DNA of 64,000 nt from SIRX01 sp965214475 (GTDB lineage Bacteria > Actinomycetota > Rubrobacteria > Rubrobacterales > Rubrobacteraceae). Both the position numbers and the translations under genes were made by a program. The notes under the pieces are model-generated. The model did no database searches. It was not told the origin of the DNA and worked only from the letters and a program-made list of their open reading frames with translations. The stretch is taken from contig OZ243953.1 of assembly GCA_965214475.1 (NCBI GenBank), forward strand, positions 1,426,001 through 1,490,000, read 5' to 3'. This document shows positions 25,122-33,940 of this stretch, in pieces (position 1 is the stretch's first letter; every line of letters begins with the position of its first letter).

Positions 25122-25948
25122 GTGACAGATACGGTACGACAAACAGCGAATATGGTGGGAGCCCTGTTCCAGATCGTAGCAGGCCCGCTCGGTATGCAGG
25201 CCCGCTCGGTATGCTGATCTTCGGGGTGAGCGTGGGAGCGGTCTCAGACGCGAACAGTACGGTGGTGGTTCCGGCAGGTTACGCTTTCTCGATCTGGGGT
25301 GTGATCTTTGCCCTGTGCCTAGCCTATGCTGTCTACCAGGCACTACCGGCCAAACGTGAGAACGCGCTGCTCAGGCGGGTAGGCTGGCTCTCCGCCGGGG
25401 CGTTCCTGCTCAACGGTGTGTGGTCGCTAGTCTTTCCCGCGCAGTTGTTAGTAACATCCCAGGTCGTGATCCTCGGTGTCTTCTTGTGCGTCGGCACGGC
25501 TTTCCTGCTGGCTTCACGCGCAGACGGGGAGCGTAGACCGAGTCGGGTTGGGCGCTGGCTCCTCGTCCTTCCACTGGGTTTGCTTTTCGGCTGGATCACA
25601 GCGGCTACCCTGGTAGGTTTCGCCACCACTCTCGCCGCGGTCGGCACCTTGAACGAAGGCTTCGAGGAAGTCCTACTTGGGGTTGGACTTCTGCTTGGCG
25701 GAGGTCTCATCGCCGCCGGTGTGATTCGGGCCGCAGACAGTGGCCCATGGCAGGGCGTCCTGGCGTACTCGTTGGCGGTCCTCTGGGCGCTTGTCGCCAT
25801 CGTGATGAACCAGTATGACACCTCGCTCCTGACCACAGCAGCGGCCATGATCGCTGCCGTACCCGTGGTGCTTTCCCTCCTCAGTACGCTCCAAAGCAGG
25901 CCTCTACGCAAGAACTCCGACAGATCATCGCGACCCAGGGTCACATAA
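25122..25948 (+). pseudogene. TspO/MBR-like membrane protein gene with a 17-bp tandem duplication
   Basis: The natural start appears to be GTG 25122 (TDTVRQTANMVGALFQ). A perfect 17-bp tandem repeat at 25181-25214 then shifts the frame into an early TGA. Removing one copy joins it to LGMLIFGVSVGAVSDAN and the main frame. The rest has about six helices, with PAGYAFSIWGVIFALCLAY reminiscent of tryptophan-rich sensory/TspO proteins. A product could still start from GTG 25115 in the downstream frame, with an aberrant N-terminus. Assignment to TspO is moderate. Confidence 0.6.
25181..25214 (+). repeat. Perfect 17-bp tandem duplication
   Basis: AGGCCCGCTCGGTATGC is present twice, back to back, inside the TspO-like gene. 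It changes the reading frame. Confidence 0.9.
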
Positions 25949-26056
25949 GACTCACATGCATTGATCGTTCAGCTATCAGGGTCTTCTACGCCAGCTCCCT
26001 GATGACAAAATCGAAGAGGACAGGGAAATACATGGTGATCTACGAATTTTAGAGGG

Positions 26057-26129
26057 CGGGCCTGGAAGGATTCGAACCTCCGACACCTGGTACCGGAAAC
26101 CAGTGCTCTATCCCCTGAGCTACAGGCCC
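26057..26129 (-). tRNA. tRNA-Arg(CCG)
   Basis: Minus-strand cloverleaf of 73 nt. The acceptor is GGGCCTG/CAGGCCC, the D arm GCTC...GAGC, the anticodon arm CTGGT-TTCCGGT-ACCAG with anticodon CCG, and the T loop TTCGAAT. The discriminator is G and CCA is not encoded. Confidence 0.93.
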
Positions 26130-26227
26130 GCGCATGAGTGCTGCCGGCAGATGTTACCGCAGATGCGCTCCCTCGGCAATTCGGCTGAAAGCTGAGATTC
26201 GACTGCTATACTACGCGGTCCAACGCC

Positions 26228-26947
26228 ATGTACGCGGTGATCTCCGACATCCACGGCAACCTCGAAGGCCTCGAAGCCGTCCTCGCGGACGTGCCCGAAG
26301 AGGTGGAGCGCGTCCACTGCCTGGGCGATGTCATCGGCTACGGGGCGAACCCAAATGAGTGCTGCGACATCGTTCGGGAGAAGGAGATGCCCACGATCAC
26401 GGGCAACCACGACCTGGCCGTGACCGACCTCAGCACGGATCTGAACTGGTTCAACCCGGTGGCCGCCGCCGCAGTCCGCTGGACCCGCGAACGCCTGACG
26501 GACGAGAATGCGGAGTTCCTCCGCTCCCGGCCGCGCACGATGCAGAAAGATGATACGCTTTTCGTTCACGGCTCTGTTCGTGACCCGGACGAGTACATCA
26601 TAGACGGGGGAACCGCCGCCGAGAACTTGGCGGTACTGGGGCGCGATTACCCGAACGTGCGGCTCTGTTTCTTCGGGCACACACACGTAAAGACGATCGC
26701 GCCCTCCCCTAATGGACCGGCGATGGAGGCCGAAACTATGGATCTGGGAACTAATGGCCCATATCTGATCAACCCAGGCTCCGTAGGCCAGCCCCGCGAC
26801 GGGGATACCTTCGCTTCCTACGTGTTGGCGGAGGGTACCAATGTCACCTATCGCTTTGTCGAGTACGACATAGAGAAAGCGCAAGCTAAGATCCGATCGG
26901 CCGATCTGCCCGGCATGTTGGCCGACCGCCTGGCCGTCGGTCGCTAG
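26228..26947 (+). CDS. Metallophosphoesterase (YfcE/MJ0936-like)
   Basis: 239 residues. Metal-ligand motifs in order are ISDIHGNLEG (about 5), GDVIGYGANPNEC, ITGNHDLAV, FVHGS and FGHTHVK, with INPGSVGQPRD at the end. This is the calcineurin-like phosphoesterase superfamily 2 pattern (PF12850). It likely hydrolyses a phosphodiester or phosphomonoester in the cytoplasm; the substrate is unknown. First of a three-gene operon with DUF2203 and dtd. Confidence 0.9.
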   Translation: MYAVISDIHGNLEGLEAVLADVPEEVERVHCLGDVIGYGANPNECCDIVREKEMPTITGNHDLAVTDLSTDLNWFNPVAAAAVRWTRERLTDENAEFLRSRPRTMQKDDTLFVHGSVRDPDEYIIDGGTAAENLAVLGRDYPNVRLCFFGHTHVKTIAPSPNGPAMEAETMDLGTNGPYLINPGSVGQPRDGDTFASYVLAEGTNVTYRFVEYDIEKAQAKIRSADLPGMLADRLAVGR

Positions 26948-26957
26948 CCCGTCTCCC

Positions 26958-27344
26958 GTGGAGCATCCGTTCCAGAGGCTCTTTACCGTAGAGGAAGCTA
27001 ACGAACTCTTGCCCACGCTGCAGGAAATCTTGCAAGAAGTCTATCTCCACCGGGATGCCTTACGCGAAAAAGCCCCTCATATGGAGCCTATTCTCGAAGC
27101 CGCGGCGGGTAACGGCGGGGGCAGGATCGGCTCTGAGTACGGTATCGAGGCGTATAAACTCTACCGTTCCATAGAGAAGATTCGAGAGCTCGGCGTTGTC
27201 CTCAAAGACATGAACATGGGTCTTTTGGACTTTCCCCACGAGCGAGAGGGGCGCGTGGTATTTCTCTGCTGGCATCCTCCGGAGGAGCGGATCGAGTACT
27301 GGCATGAGATCGAAGCCGGCTACGCGGGAAGACAGCCGCTCTAA
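26958..27344 (+). CDS. DUF2203 family protein
   Basis: 128 residues, GTG start. RLFTVEEANELLPTLQEILQ and the C-terminal LLDFPHEREGRVVFLCWHPP with IEYWHEIEAGYAGR are the DUF2203 signatures. Predicted helical, then a short beta region. Function unknown. It starts 10 bp after the phosphoesterase and ends 2 bp before dtd. Confidence 0.87.
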   Translation: MEHPFQRLFTVEEANELLPTLQEILQEVYLHRDALREKAPHMEPILEAAAGNGGGRIGSEYGIEAYKLYRSIEKIRELGVVLKDMNMGLLDFPHEREGRVVFLCWHPPEERIEYWHEIEAGYAGRQPL

Positions 27345-27346
27345 AG

Positions 27347-27802
27347 ATGCGAATAGTACTCCAGCGGGTAAAAAACGCCTCCGTAACGGTAGACGAAGAG
27401 CTCGTATCCGAGATCGGGGACGGCCTATTGCTCCTCGTCGGCGTCGGGCAAAACGATACGGAGTCCGAAGCTGACTGGATGGCGGAAAAGGTGGCCGGAC
27501 TGCGAATCTTCAGCGACGAAGAAGGCAAGATGAACCTGGGCGTCCGGGAGACCGGAGGTGCTGTTCTCGCCGTCTCACAGTTCACCTTACTGGCCGACAC
27601 CCGGAAGGGCAAACGTCCTAGCTTCATAAAAGCCGCCGGCCCGGAAGAGGCCGAACCGCTCTTCGATTACTTCTGCGAAAAGCTGAAGACTGTGGGCATC
27701 ACATCAGTAAAAAAGGGGCGTTTCGGCGCGATGATGGACGTCGCTTTGACGAATGACGGACCGGTCACGATAGTGTTGGAGCGCTGGCCGGCGGTGTCTT
27801 AG
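27347..27802 (+). CDS. dtd: D-aminoacyl-tRNA deacylase
   Basis: 151 residues, full length. MRIVLQRVKNASVTVDEELV opens the fold, SQFTLLADTRKGKRPSF holds the catalytic SQFTL with Thr, and MDVALTNDGPVTIVLE is the NxGPVT motif. It removes D-amino acids from mischarged tRNAs and also acts on Gly-tRNA(Ala). ATG start 2 bp after DUF2203. Its end overlaps the convergent BrkB gene by 4 bp. Confidence 0.96.
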   Translation: MRIVLQRVKNASVTVDEELVSEIGDGLLLLVGVGQNDTESEADWMAEKVAGLRIFSDEEGKMNLGVRETGGAVLAVSQFTLLADTRKGKRPSFIKAAGPEEAEPLFDYFCEKLKTVGITSVKKGRFGAMMDVALTNDGPVTIVLERWPAVS

Positions 27803-28767
27803 CCGGTCTGTTCCTCCGGAGGTTTCTTATCGTCCGGGTACTCCTCGCCCTTGTTTTTGCCGCCGGGAATATTTTCCTCGACCACCTGGTTCATCTCCGC
27901 CCCCACGAGCACGATAGCGGCGGAGTAGTAGAAGTAGAGCATTAGGATAATAACGCCGGCCAGGGCGCCGTAGGTCTCAAAAGAGCTAGAGTTGCCCACG
28001 TAGTACGCGAAGACTAGAGAGAAGATCAACCAGAACACGAACGCCACCAGGGAGCCGGGGCTGATCCAGCGGAACTTCTGATCCGCGGACGGGGCGAAAT
28101 AGTAGAGAACCGCGAACGCGAAGAGCACCAGGAAGGTTAGGACCGGCCACTGCACTATGGCCCATATCGTCTCGAAAATAGATCCGAGCCCCAGAGCCGC
28201 CGCCACTTGAGCCCCGATCCGCTCTCCAAACACCACCAATACGAGCGCCATGAGTACCAGGGCCACGACAAACAGCGCGATAAACAGCGAGACCACATAC
28301 TTTTTCCAGAACGGCCGAGTCTCTTCGAGGTCGTGCATGACGTTCATCGCCTCCATGACCGAACGCATCGCGCCCGAAACGCCCCACAGACCGAGAGCTA
28401 CGGAGATAAGAGCCCCAAAAGTAAAGGACGCGGTAGCCTCGCTCTCAGCGATGCCCTGAAGTTGTCCGGTTATGAACGTCGAAGCTTCCTGAGGCAGCGC
28501 GGTTGCCAACTGGTTGGTGAAAGCATCGACCACCCAAGCGGCGTTGAACATTCCTAGAAGGGAGATCAGGAGCGTAAACAACGGGAAGAGCGCGAACAAC
28601 GCCTTATAAGAGAGATTACCCGCATAAGCGAAAAGGTGGTCGTCGCTTACCTCTTCGCCGGTTCTCTTGAGAAACTCCACCAACCCGAGCCCTCGGGTCA
28701 TCGGGACTTCAGCCTGGTTGCCGGTCTCCTCAGCCTTCGTCAAGTATTGTTTGCCGGGTATTTTCAA
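27799..28767 (-). CDS. YihY/virulence factor BrkB family membrane protein
   Basis: 322 residues with six membrane helices. AYAGNLSYKALFALFPLFTL, LGLWGVSGAMRSVMEAMNVM and SPGSLVAFVFWLIFSLVFAY are family landmarks. The C-terminal tail is charged and Pro/Lys/Glu rich. The family, once called RNase BN, has no agreed transport activity. It is last in a minus-strand run of envelope-associated genes starting at about 30868. Confidence 0.88.
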   Translation of the reverse strand: MKIPGKQYLTKAEETGNQAEVPMTRGLGLVEFLKRTGEEVSDDHLFAYAGNLSYKALFALFPLFTLLISLLGMFNAAWVVDAFTNQLATALPQEASTFITGQLQGIAESEATASFTFGALISVALGLWGVSGAMRSVMEAMNVMHDLEETRPFWKKYVVSLFIALFVVALVLMALVLVVFGERIGAQVAAALGLGSIFETIWAIVQWPVLTFLVLFAFAVLYYFAPSADQKFRWISPGSLVAFVFWLIFSLVFAYYVGNSSSFETYGALAGVIILMLYFYYSAAIVLVGAEMNQVVEENIPGGKNKGEEYPDDKKPPEEQTG

Positions 28768-28816
28768 TGCTTACCTCACAAAAGAGAAGTTCTATTCCAT
28801 CTTTTCCACCGTTCGG

Positions 28817-29035
28817 CTACCGGGAGCCGAGGTCGAAAATCCCAGACCTCACGATGAGGGCTTTCTCGGCCGCTTCGAGGGTTTCGTTCGCCCCTGTAAG
28901 GTCGGCCTTTTCCACGAGGCGGGTCGCTCTTTGGAGAAGACGACCCAACTCTTGATGCTCTCCACCGTTCGGCATCCCGGCATCCGTTTTCAAGAAGCTC
29001 TCGCCAGCCGGTCTCTGTAAAGGGGTCTCAGTCAC
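28817..29035 (-). CDS. Small helical hypothetical protein
   Basis: 72 residues, ATG start, mostly alpha-helical by composition with ELGRLLQRATRLVEKADL and a following heptad-like stretch. No domain recognised. It starts 5 bp after the DUF3618 gene stop and is followed by the BrkB gene, so probably in that operon. Confidence 0.55.
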   Translation of the reverse strand: MTETPLQRPAGESFLKTDAGMPNGGEHQELGRLLQRATRLVEKADLTGANETLEAAEKALIVRSGIFDLGSR

Positions 29036-29040
29036 GGCTT

Positions 29041-29886
29041 TCAGGTGAGATCCTGCCGGTCGGCTTCTTGCTCGGCGGCTCGGCGTCCTTCTTCGATGGC
29101 GCTTTGCGCCCTCTGCCGCGTCTCCCGGGCGCTCTGTTTACCCTGTTCGACGAGATTGTCCCGCGTCTCGCCCATAACCTCGTTTTCCTTGCTAGTTCCG
29201 GGTATGGCGAAACCAACGGCGGCGCCTATTCCCAGAGCCAGCGCGCCGAGTGCCAGGGGGGTTTCCTGCAGCGTTCGCTGGAGACCGCCCTTGGCCTGCT
29301 GGGCTTTCTCCCGGGCCTCATCACCGGCCTGGCTCGCCCGGCCCTGTAGCTGTCCTCCCAGCTCGCCAGCTTTCTCCCAAGCCTGCCCCGCGGCCTCCTG
29401 CGTCCTCTCGCCGCCGGAACTACTGGAAGAGCCTTCGAAGCTGTACTCTTCGTAGTAAGTCGGCTGAGAGCGTCCGGTCCTATAGTAGCCAGAGTCGCTG
29501 TAACCTTGTGAACCCTGCTGCGAGCCGGTGTCGCGGCCGCTGGCGATTAGCCACCCGAGTCCTACGATCCCCGCCCCGGCCAGCGCCGTCGGGATGGGGT
29601 TATCCTTGATGGTCTCGGCCACGTTGGACCCGGCTTGTTTCGCCGAATCTTTTGCCTGGGAGGATGCTTGCTCTCTCATGTATTGGGGGTTTAGCTTCCC
29701 CTGTAGGGCGTGGACCGTCTCACTCATCTCGGCCCGGGTGCGCGCTAGTTCCTGACGCAATTCTTCGAGTTCGTCGTCGGTGGCGGAAGGATTCGGGTCT
29801 ATCTCTGCCCGCTCCGACGAGAGCTTGCTGCGGACTCCCTCGCTCGGCCTCTCCTGCCCTCTTAGTTGGTCTGGTCGCTCATCCAT
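29041..29886 (-). CDS. DUF3618-containing membrane-associated protein
   Basis: 281 residues. The DUF3618 region (about 45-80) is ELRQELARTRAEMSETVHAL plus QGKLNPQYM, where Ala/Glu helices resemble those of actinobacterial DUF3618 proteins. One hydrophobic helix (PTALAGAGIVGLGWLIASG) and a second near the end (ALGALALGIGAAVGFAIPG) flank a low-complexity Gly/Ser/Gln linker and a coiled coil. Overlaps the holin-like gene by 25 bp. Unknown function. Confidence 0.75.
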   Translation of the reverse strand: MDERPDQLRGQERPSEGVRSKLSSERAEIDPNPSATDDELEELRQELARTRAEMSETVHALQGKLNPQYMREQASSQAKDSAKQAGSNVAETIKDNPIPTALAGAGIVGLGWLIASGRDTGSQQGSQGYSDSGYYRTGRSQPTYYEEYSFEGSSSSSGGERTQEAAGQAWEKAGELGGQLQGRASQAGDEAREKAQQAKGGLQRTLQETPLALGALALGIGAAVGFAIPGTSKENEVMGETRDNLVEQGKQSARETRQRAQSAIEEGRRAAEQEADRQDLT

Positions 29887-30266
29887 TCTTTGTCCTCCTT
29901 CAAAGTTTCTAGAGTTCGCTCTGGAACCGGGGATTCTTCCTGTAGAGTCTTGAGCCCACTCATCACCAGCACACCGCCTGCGGCGAGCACCAGCAGCGCC
30001 ACTATAAAAGCCGACAGCCAGGTCGGCATAAACGTCGCCAGAATAGCGATGATCGCGAATATGAGCGCCAGAAACCCCGCATAGGCGATGGCGCCACCGG
30101 CCACGAGAAAGCCCACGTTCTTGCCGACCCGGGACGCTTTTTGGCTTAGCTCTGTTTTGGCGAGCTCTATCTCCAGGCTGATGACATTAGACGCCCCCTG
30201 ATACAGGTCGCCTACAAGCTCCCCCATGGACCGGTCTTCTCTACGGCTATCTCTGCTCCGCTGCAC
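29862..30266 (-). CDS. Phage-holin-like / actinobacterial Holin-X membrane protein
   Basis: 134 residues. GELVGDLYQGASNVISLEIE is the amphipathic N-terminal part, followed by two helices (FLVAGGAIAYAGFLALIFAI and LSAFIVALLVLAAGGVLVMS). This is the DUF1469/Holin-X pattern seen next to DUF3618 genes in actinobacteria. It overlaps the upstream gene stop by one base. No phage context, so a lysis role is unlikely. Confidence 0.8.
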   Translation of the reverse strand: MQRSRDSRREDRSMGELVGDLYQGASNVISLEIELAKTELSQKASRVGKNVGFLVAGGAIAYAGFLALIFAIIAILATFMPTWLSAFIVALLVLAAGGVLVMSGLKTLQEESPVPERTLETLKEDKEWMSDQTN

Positions 30267-30868
30267 TATCTTCCGCTTCCGGAGTCGGGCCTGGCGCTCT
30301 CCTGCAGCTCTCGGGCCTCTTGCTTTAACTCTTCCTTGAGATCCCCGGTCTGCCCCGCGGAACTCTTTAGGAAGCGTGCGGCCGCAACGCCCAGGATGAA
30401 CGCGCCTCCAAGAAAGACCGCCGGCTGGTTGCGGGCGAAATCCTCCACCTCACTAACAAGCTCTTCAGAGTCTTTCTCGCTCAGGTAATCTGAGAGCCGC
30501 CCGACTTGGTCCGCTGCCTGATCTACGTAGCGGCCTACGGAATCCTGATCCTGCTCGCGCAACTGCTCGCCGGTTTTTTGAAGAGCCTGAGATATACCCT
30601 GCAACTCCCCGGAAGCCCGCTCTTTCTGTGTCGCGATTTGTCCTTTAGCTTTCTCGCGACCCTGTTCCGCAGCTTCAGCGGCTTTTTCCTGGCCCTGCTC
30701 GGCATACTCGGAAGCTTTCTCCGTGGCTTCTCCTCGCTCGGAGCTTTCTATCTCCTCTATCTCTGAACTCGACCCTCGTCTCTGCTCTTCCAGCTCTTGT
30801 AACCGCCTGCGGGCCCTTTCCTGGGCAGATATTTTGTCCCCGTATCCTTCCGTCAAAACCTCTCCCAT
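30266..30868 (-). CDS. Coiled-coil membrane-anchored protein
   Basis: About 200 residues from ATG 30868 (a TTG at 30922 could extend it by 18 residues without support). The middle is a long charged coiled coil rich in Ala, Glu, Gln and Lys (about 20-120). One hydrophobic helix, PAVFLGGAFILGVAAARFLK, is near the C-terminus. First gene of the run to BrkB. Probably a stress or envelope scaffold; no function assigned. Confidence 0.7.
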   Translation of the reverse strand: MGEVLTEGYGDKISAQERARRRLQELEEQRRGSSSEIEEIESSERGEATEKASEYAEQGQEKAAEAAEQGREKAKGQIATQKERASGELQGISQALQKTGEQLREQDQDSVGRYVDQAADQVGRLSDYLSEKDSEELVSEVEDFARNQPAVFLGGAFILGVAAARFLKSSAGQTGDLKEELKQEARELQESARPDSGSGR

Positions 30869-30993
30869 CTCGGATCCAGTACATTCCAGTAGTGTGTTGC
30901 TTACTACCCCGTAGCATAGCAAGTAAACGAAAATGAAGTAAAGTTCGTCAGGATAATTTGCGAACCGAGAAACTACGAGGGGATTAGTAAGAT

Positions 30994-31335
30994 ATGAGTG
31001 CGGATAAGAAGTTTCTTGGAGAAGGCCTCCAGGAACTCAAATCGGTAAAACGTGCCATATCCGTCCGACGAGGGTCGAGAAGTTTTGCAAAAGAAGGAGG
31101 GCTGACCTTGTCAATAGAGTACCTGAAAGAGTATGAAGGCGACTTCATGGGAGCCGAAAACAAGGCTACCCTGCGCTGGCTGGAATCTTGCATAAAGTCC
31201 GCCCAATCTCGCAAAAAGGAAAAGCTCGCCAATCTACTCGAAGCCGTGAAGTTTGAGATAACCTTCGAGATCGAGTTTGCAAGCCTCCAAAACGCTCACT
31301 GCGCTGAGCTTTGCGGTAAGAATGCTGAAAACTAG
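30994..31335 (+). CDS. Hypothetical soluble protein
   Basis: 113 residues, ATG start. Basic N-terminal half (SVKRAISVRRGSRSFAKEGG) and a helical C-terminal half with two Cys near the end. No domain recognised. It is divergent from the coiled-coil/BrkB run and upstream of the ion-channel gene, not obviously co-transcribed with either. Confidence 0.55.
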   Translation: MSADKKFLGEGLQELKSVKRAISVRRGSRSFAKEGGLTLSIEYLKEYEGDFMGAENKATLRWLESCIKSAQSRKKEKLANLLEAVKFEITFEIEFASLQNAHCAELCGKNAEN

Positions 31336-31426
31336 GGGAGTTTCGAAAGCCCCTTGTCAATTGCTCGCTCAATTTCTCCCGGGACAGGCTAGTTTACGAG
31401 TGAGCTGTTTCTGATCCTTCGGCAGC

Positions 31427-32533
31427 GTGTTGGTGCTGATCGGACTTCTGGACGTATTCTTCGCCGTTCTCAACTACGATGGCTTCAGCTTCCTGAACAG
31501 TCGCCCCTACCGGGCAACCTGGAGTACGGTACGGGCTGCGACAAAGCCCCTCCCCAGAAACATCCGGCACCTCGGGCTATCGCTGGGGGCGCCACTCATG
31601 ATCCCGGCGACCCTGTTGCTCTGGATGCTCATAGAAATTCTGGGCTTCGGCCTTATCTACTATTCACAGACGGATTACTTCTCCTATACGGGCGGGTCGC
31701 AGCCGACGCTCCCGCATATGATCTACCTGAGCGGCGTTACCATAGGCATCCTCGGCTACGGCGACATAACACCTAAAAATCCTTTTTTCGGAATCCTTAC
31801 GTTCATGCAAGCCCTTATAGGCTTCTCGATCATAACCCTGTTCATCACCTACATATTGAATATCTACCAGGTCCTGCAACAGTGGAACACGCTCTCCTCT
31901 GGCATCTACCATCAGGCCGGCGGGAGCGCGAACTACGACAGCTTACTGAAACCTCACTTCCCGAAAGGCGAACCACAAGGCCTGGACGCCACCATTGGCG
32001 GCCTGCACCAGAACCTCACGGGCTACTATGAAGGTGCCCGCCGCTACCCAATCGTCTACTACTTCCACAGTCGCCAGGCCCGGCGCTCCATACCGTACGT
32101 TTTTCGCGTGGTGAGCGAGACATCCGCCGCCCTGCGCTGGGGACTACCGGAGGACCACCGCGCCGCCAAGGAGCCAGGTTTACCCACCCTGCTAACCGGC
32201 GTCGAAGAAATAATGGGCGGTATGAGAGACAGGTTCGTACCCTATTACTCGGAAGGCGAGGAACCCCGCGTCTCTTCATTCGAGGCTTTCACCGCTGCGT
32301 TGAAAAAGGATCCCAAAGACGATGCCTGGCTCTCCAGGTTCATCCAACTGGAGCATCAGATGCGCAGCCTCGCCCGGCTCGAAAGCCCAGAATCTGAAGA
32401 AGCTTACGAGCGTTACAAAGAGTGGCTTCCCTTTGTTGTCCGCACCGATACTTTTATCCGAGACGCCGCCATAGACCTCGGCTACGATCCTGACAGACTC
32501 TCCTGGAGAGATAGGCGAGAGAAGGAAAGCTAA
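31427..32533 (+). CDS. Two-helix potassium-type ion channel with cytosolic domain
   Basis: 368 residues. Transmembrane segments at about 45-70 and 110-150 flank a pore loop with VTIGILGYGDITPKN, a K+-type selectivity filter. About 215 cytosolic residues follow, without a recognised RCK domain. An additional N-terminal hydrophobic segment (about 1-20) may be another helix. GTG start. The tail could sense a ligand, but no such motif was recognised. Confidence 0.85.
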   Translation: MLVLIGLLDVFFAVLNYDGFSFLNSRPYRATWSTVRAATKPLPRNIRHLGLSLGAPLMIPATLLLWMLIEILGFGLIYYSQTDYFSYTGGSQPTLPHMIYLSGVTIGILGYGDITPKNPFFGILTFMQALIGFSIITLFITYILNIYQVLQQWNTLSSGIYHQAGGSANYDSLLKPHFPKGEPQGLDATIGGLHQNLTGYYEGARRYPIVYYFHSRQARRSIPYVFRVVSETSAALRWGLPEDHRAAKEPGLPTLLTGVEEIMGGMRDRFVPYYSEGEEPRVSSFEAFTAALKKDPKDDAWLSRFIQLEHQMRSLARLESPESEEAYERYKEWLPFVVRTDTFIRDAAIDLGYDPDRLSWRDRREKES

Positions 32534-33321
32534 ACGTCGACTACCCGTCCTTCCACGTACAGAGTCGCGGGACGCGTATACCCTTCACGATGGATGCGCC
32601 CCCTCAAAGCTTCGTGTCGTTCGCGCCACAGATCTCTTGATGCGGTGGGCAGAAGGATCAGGTCGTCCGGCACTTCAGAAAGAGCTATCTTCCCGAAGTG
32701 CCGGATAGGGTAAGGTTGCAGTACGTGCCAGTTCACATCCTCCAAGAAATTTTCGTGCAGCGCGACGAGCCTCTCCGCCGAGCCTATACCATAGAGTTTC
32801 CGGCCAAAAAGCTCGTTCACCAGCGCATCCCGAAGGCATTCGTCTTGGATCTGGACCGCCGGTACTGAGTCCACGAAGTCCGTCGCAGCGACGCGTCCAC
32901 CGCTCCGAACGACCCGAGTGAGGGAAGCAAGAGCTTTAACCGCGGGTTCCTCCGCAACGTCCAACTCGTGAAAGAGACCCGCTGAATATGCGAGATCGAA
33001 GGTTTCATCTCCAAATGGCGCCGCAAAGATGTCGCCCGTCACCAGGTCGACTGGGGCCGGTAGGTCAGCTTCGGTGAGTCGTTCGCGGGTGTTTTCGATG
33101 GCTTCTCTGTCCAGGTCGAGGGCTGTGAGGTTTCCTCCATCACCGATGCGGCTGCTGAGGCCTTCGATCCAGAGTAGCGAGCAACCCCCGGCGTAGAGTA
33201 CGTCGAGCCCCCGAATGTCGCCCAGCAAGTCCAACTGGTCGTCGCAAAAAGAGATCAAATCCTCCTCGAACTCTTCCCGTTCCTCCAGAGTTAGGGGGTC
33301 TTTATACGAGCGCTGCGACAT
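32530..33321 (-). CDS. Class I SAM-dependent methyltransferase
   Basis: About 263 residues from ATG 33321, which has a GAGG site; a TTG six codons upstream is less likely. The Rossmann-type SAM fold shows GLDVLYAGGCSLLWIEGL (motif I, unusual), LTALDLDREAIENTRERL, DIFAAPFGDETFDLAYSAG and RVVRSGGRVAATDFVDS. Substrate unknown. Motif I departs from the usual DxGxGxG. Its end overlaps the channel gene by 4 bp. Confidence 0.8.
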   Translation of the reverse strand: MSQRSYKDPLTLEEREEFEEDLISFCDDQLDLLGDIRGLDVLYAGGCSLLWIEGLSSRIGDGGNLTALDLDREAIENTRERLTEADLPAPVDLVTGDIFAAPFGDETFDLAYSAGLFHELDVAEEPAVKALASLTRVVRSGGRVAATDFVDSVPAVQIQDECLRDALVNELFGRKLYGIGSAERLVALHENFLEDVNWHVLQPYPIRHFGKIALSEVPDDLILLPTASRDLWRERHEALRGRIHREGYTRPATLYVEGRVVDV

Positions 33322-33452
33322 CAAATCCTCAATCTGCAAACGTGACTCTTCGACTCCACCGGCTCACTACACATGAGAGCCTCTCTTTTTTGGACACGAG
33401 CCGGATAGTACAGCATCTGCTATCGTGGTTACTCTCGTAGAAAGGCAAGGAA

Positions 33453-33671
33453 ATGAGCGACAAAACGCAGACACGACTTCTAACGATACTGACCATCGTT
33501 ATATTCGAGGTTTTAGATAAGCCACTAAAGAAACTTATTTCAGAGCCGGTACCGGAGAGAAGAGGAGCCCGAGATGACGTTGCAGAAGCGATGCTACAGG
33601 CCGCAGCAAGGATAATTGCGGTTATGGTTGCATCGGGTTTGATCCGGGAATTCGTAAGGCAACGAAGGTAG
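33453..33671 (+). CDS. Small membrane-associated hypothetical protein (DUF4235-like)
   Basis: 72 residues. One N-terminal hydrophobic stretch (LLTILTIVIFEVLDKPL) and a second (ARIIAVMVASGLIREFV) frame a charged loop. The arrangement resembles DUF4235 proteins, weakly. ATG start behind AAGGAA, followed by a strong terminator hairpin. Confidence 0.6.
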   Translation: MSDKTQTRLLTILTIVIFEVLDKPLKKLISEPVPERRGARDDVAEAMLQAAARIIAVMVASGLIREFVRQRR

Positions 33672-33700
33672 ACCTCTTTCACGAAAATCCTGAAGACCCT

Positions 33701-33739
33701 GAAAAGGCCGGAACTCCGCGATGAAGTCCCGGCCTTTTC
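33701..33739. terminator. Bidirectional intrinsic terminator
   Basis: GAAAAGGCCGG (33701-33711) pairs perfectly with CCGGCCTTTTC (33729-33739). The A/T-rich ends allow termination from both sides, between the convergent genes at 33671 and 33749. Confidence 0.8.
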
Positions 33740-33748
33740 GGGTAGTTG

Positions 33749-33940
33749 TTACTTATTGCCTTTAAACTTGTTTTTGACCATGTTGGCCGCTTTGTCGGTC
33801 AAGCCTTTCTCTTGAGCTTTGTCTATTGCTTTGTCTACTTTACTCTTCTCCTGCTGGTTTTCGCTGCTTCCTTCAGCACTGCTTCCTTCGGTTTTCTCCT
33901 GTTGACCTTGACCTTTTGCTTGTTTGTCCTGTTCGGACAT
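33749..33940 (-). CDS. Small hydrophilic stress-like protein
   Basis: 63 residues, very rich in Gln, Lys, Glu and Ser, with VDKAIDKAQEKGLTDKAANM near the end. The pattern loosely recalls CsbD-like or Rv0909-type (MT0933) small proteins, without a firm match. ATG start behind AAGGGAG. Probably real because of the good ribosome site and flanking terminator; function unknown. Confidence 0.6.
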   Translation of the reverse strand: MSEQDKQAKGQGQQEKTEGSSAEGSSENQQEKSKVDKAIDKAQEKGLTDKAANMVKNKFKGNK

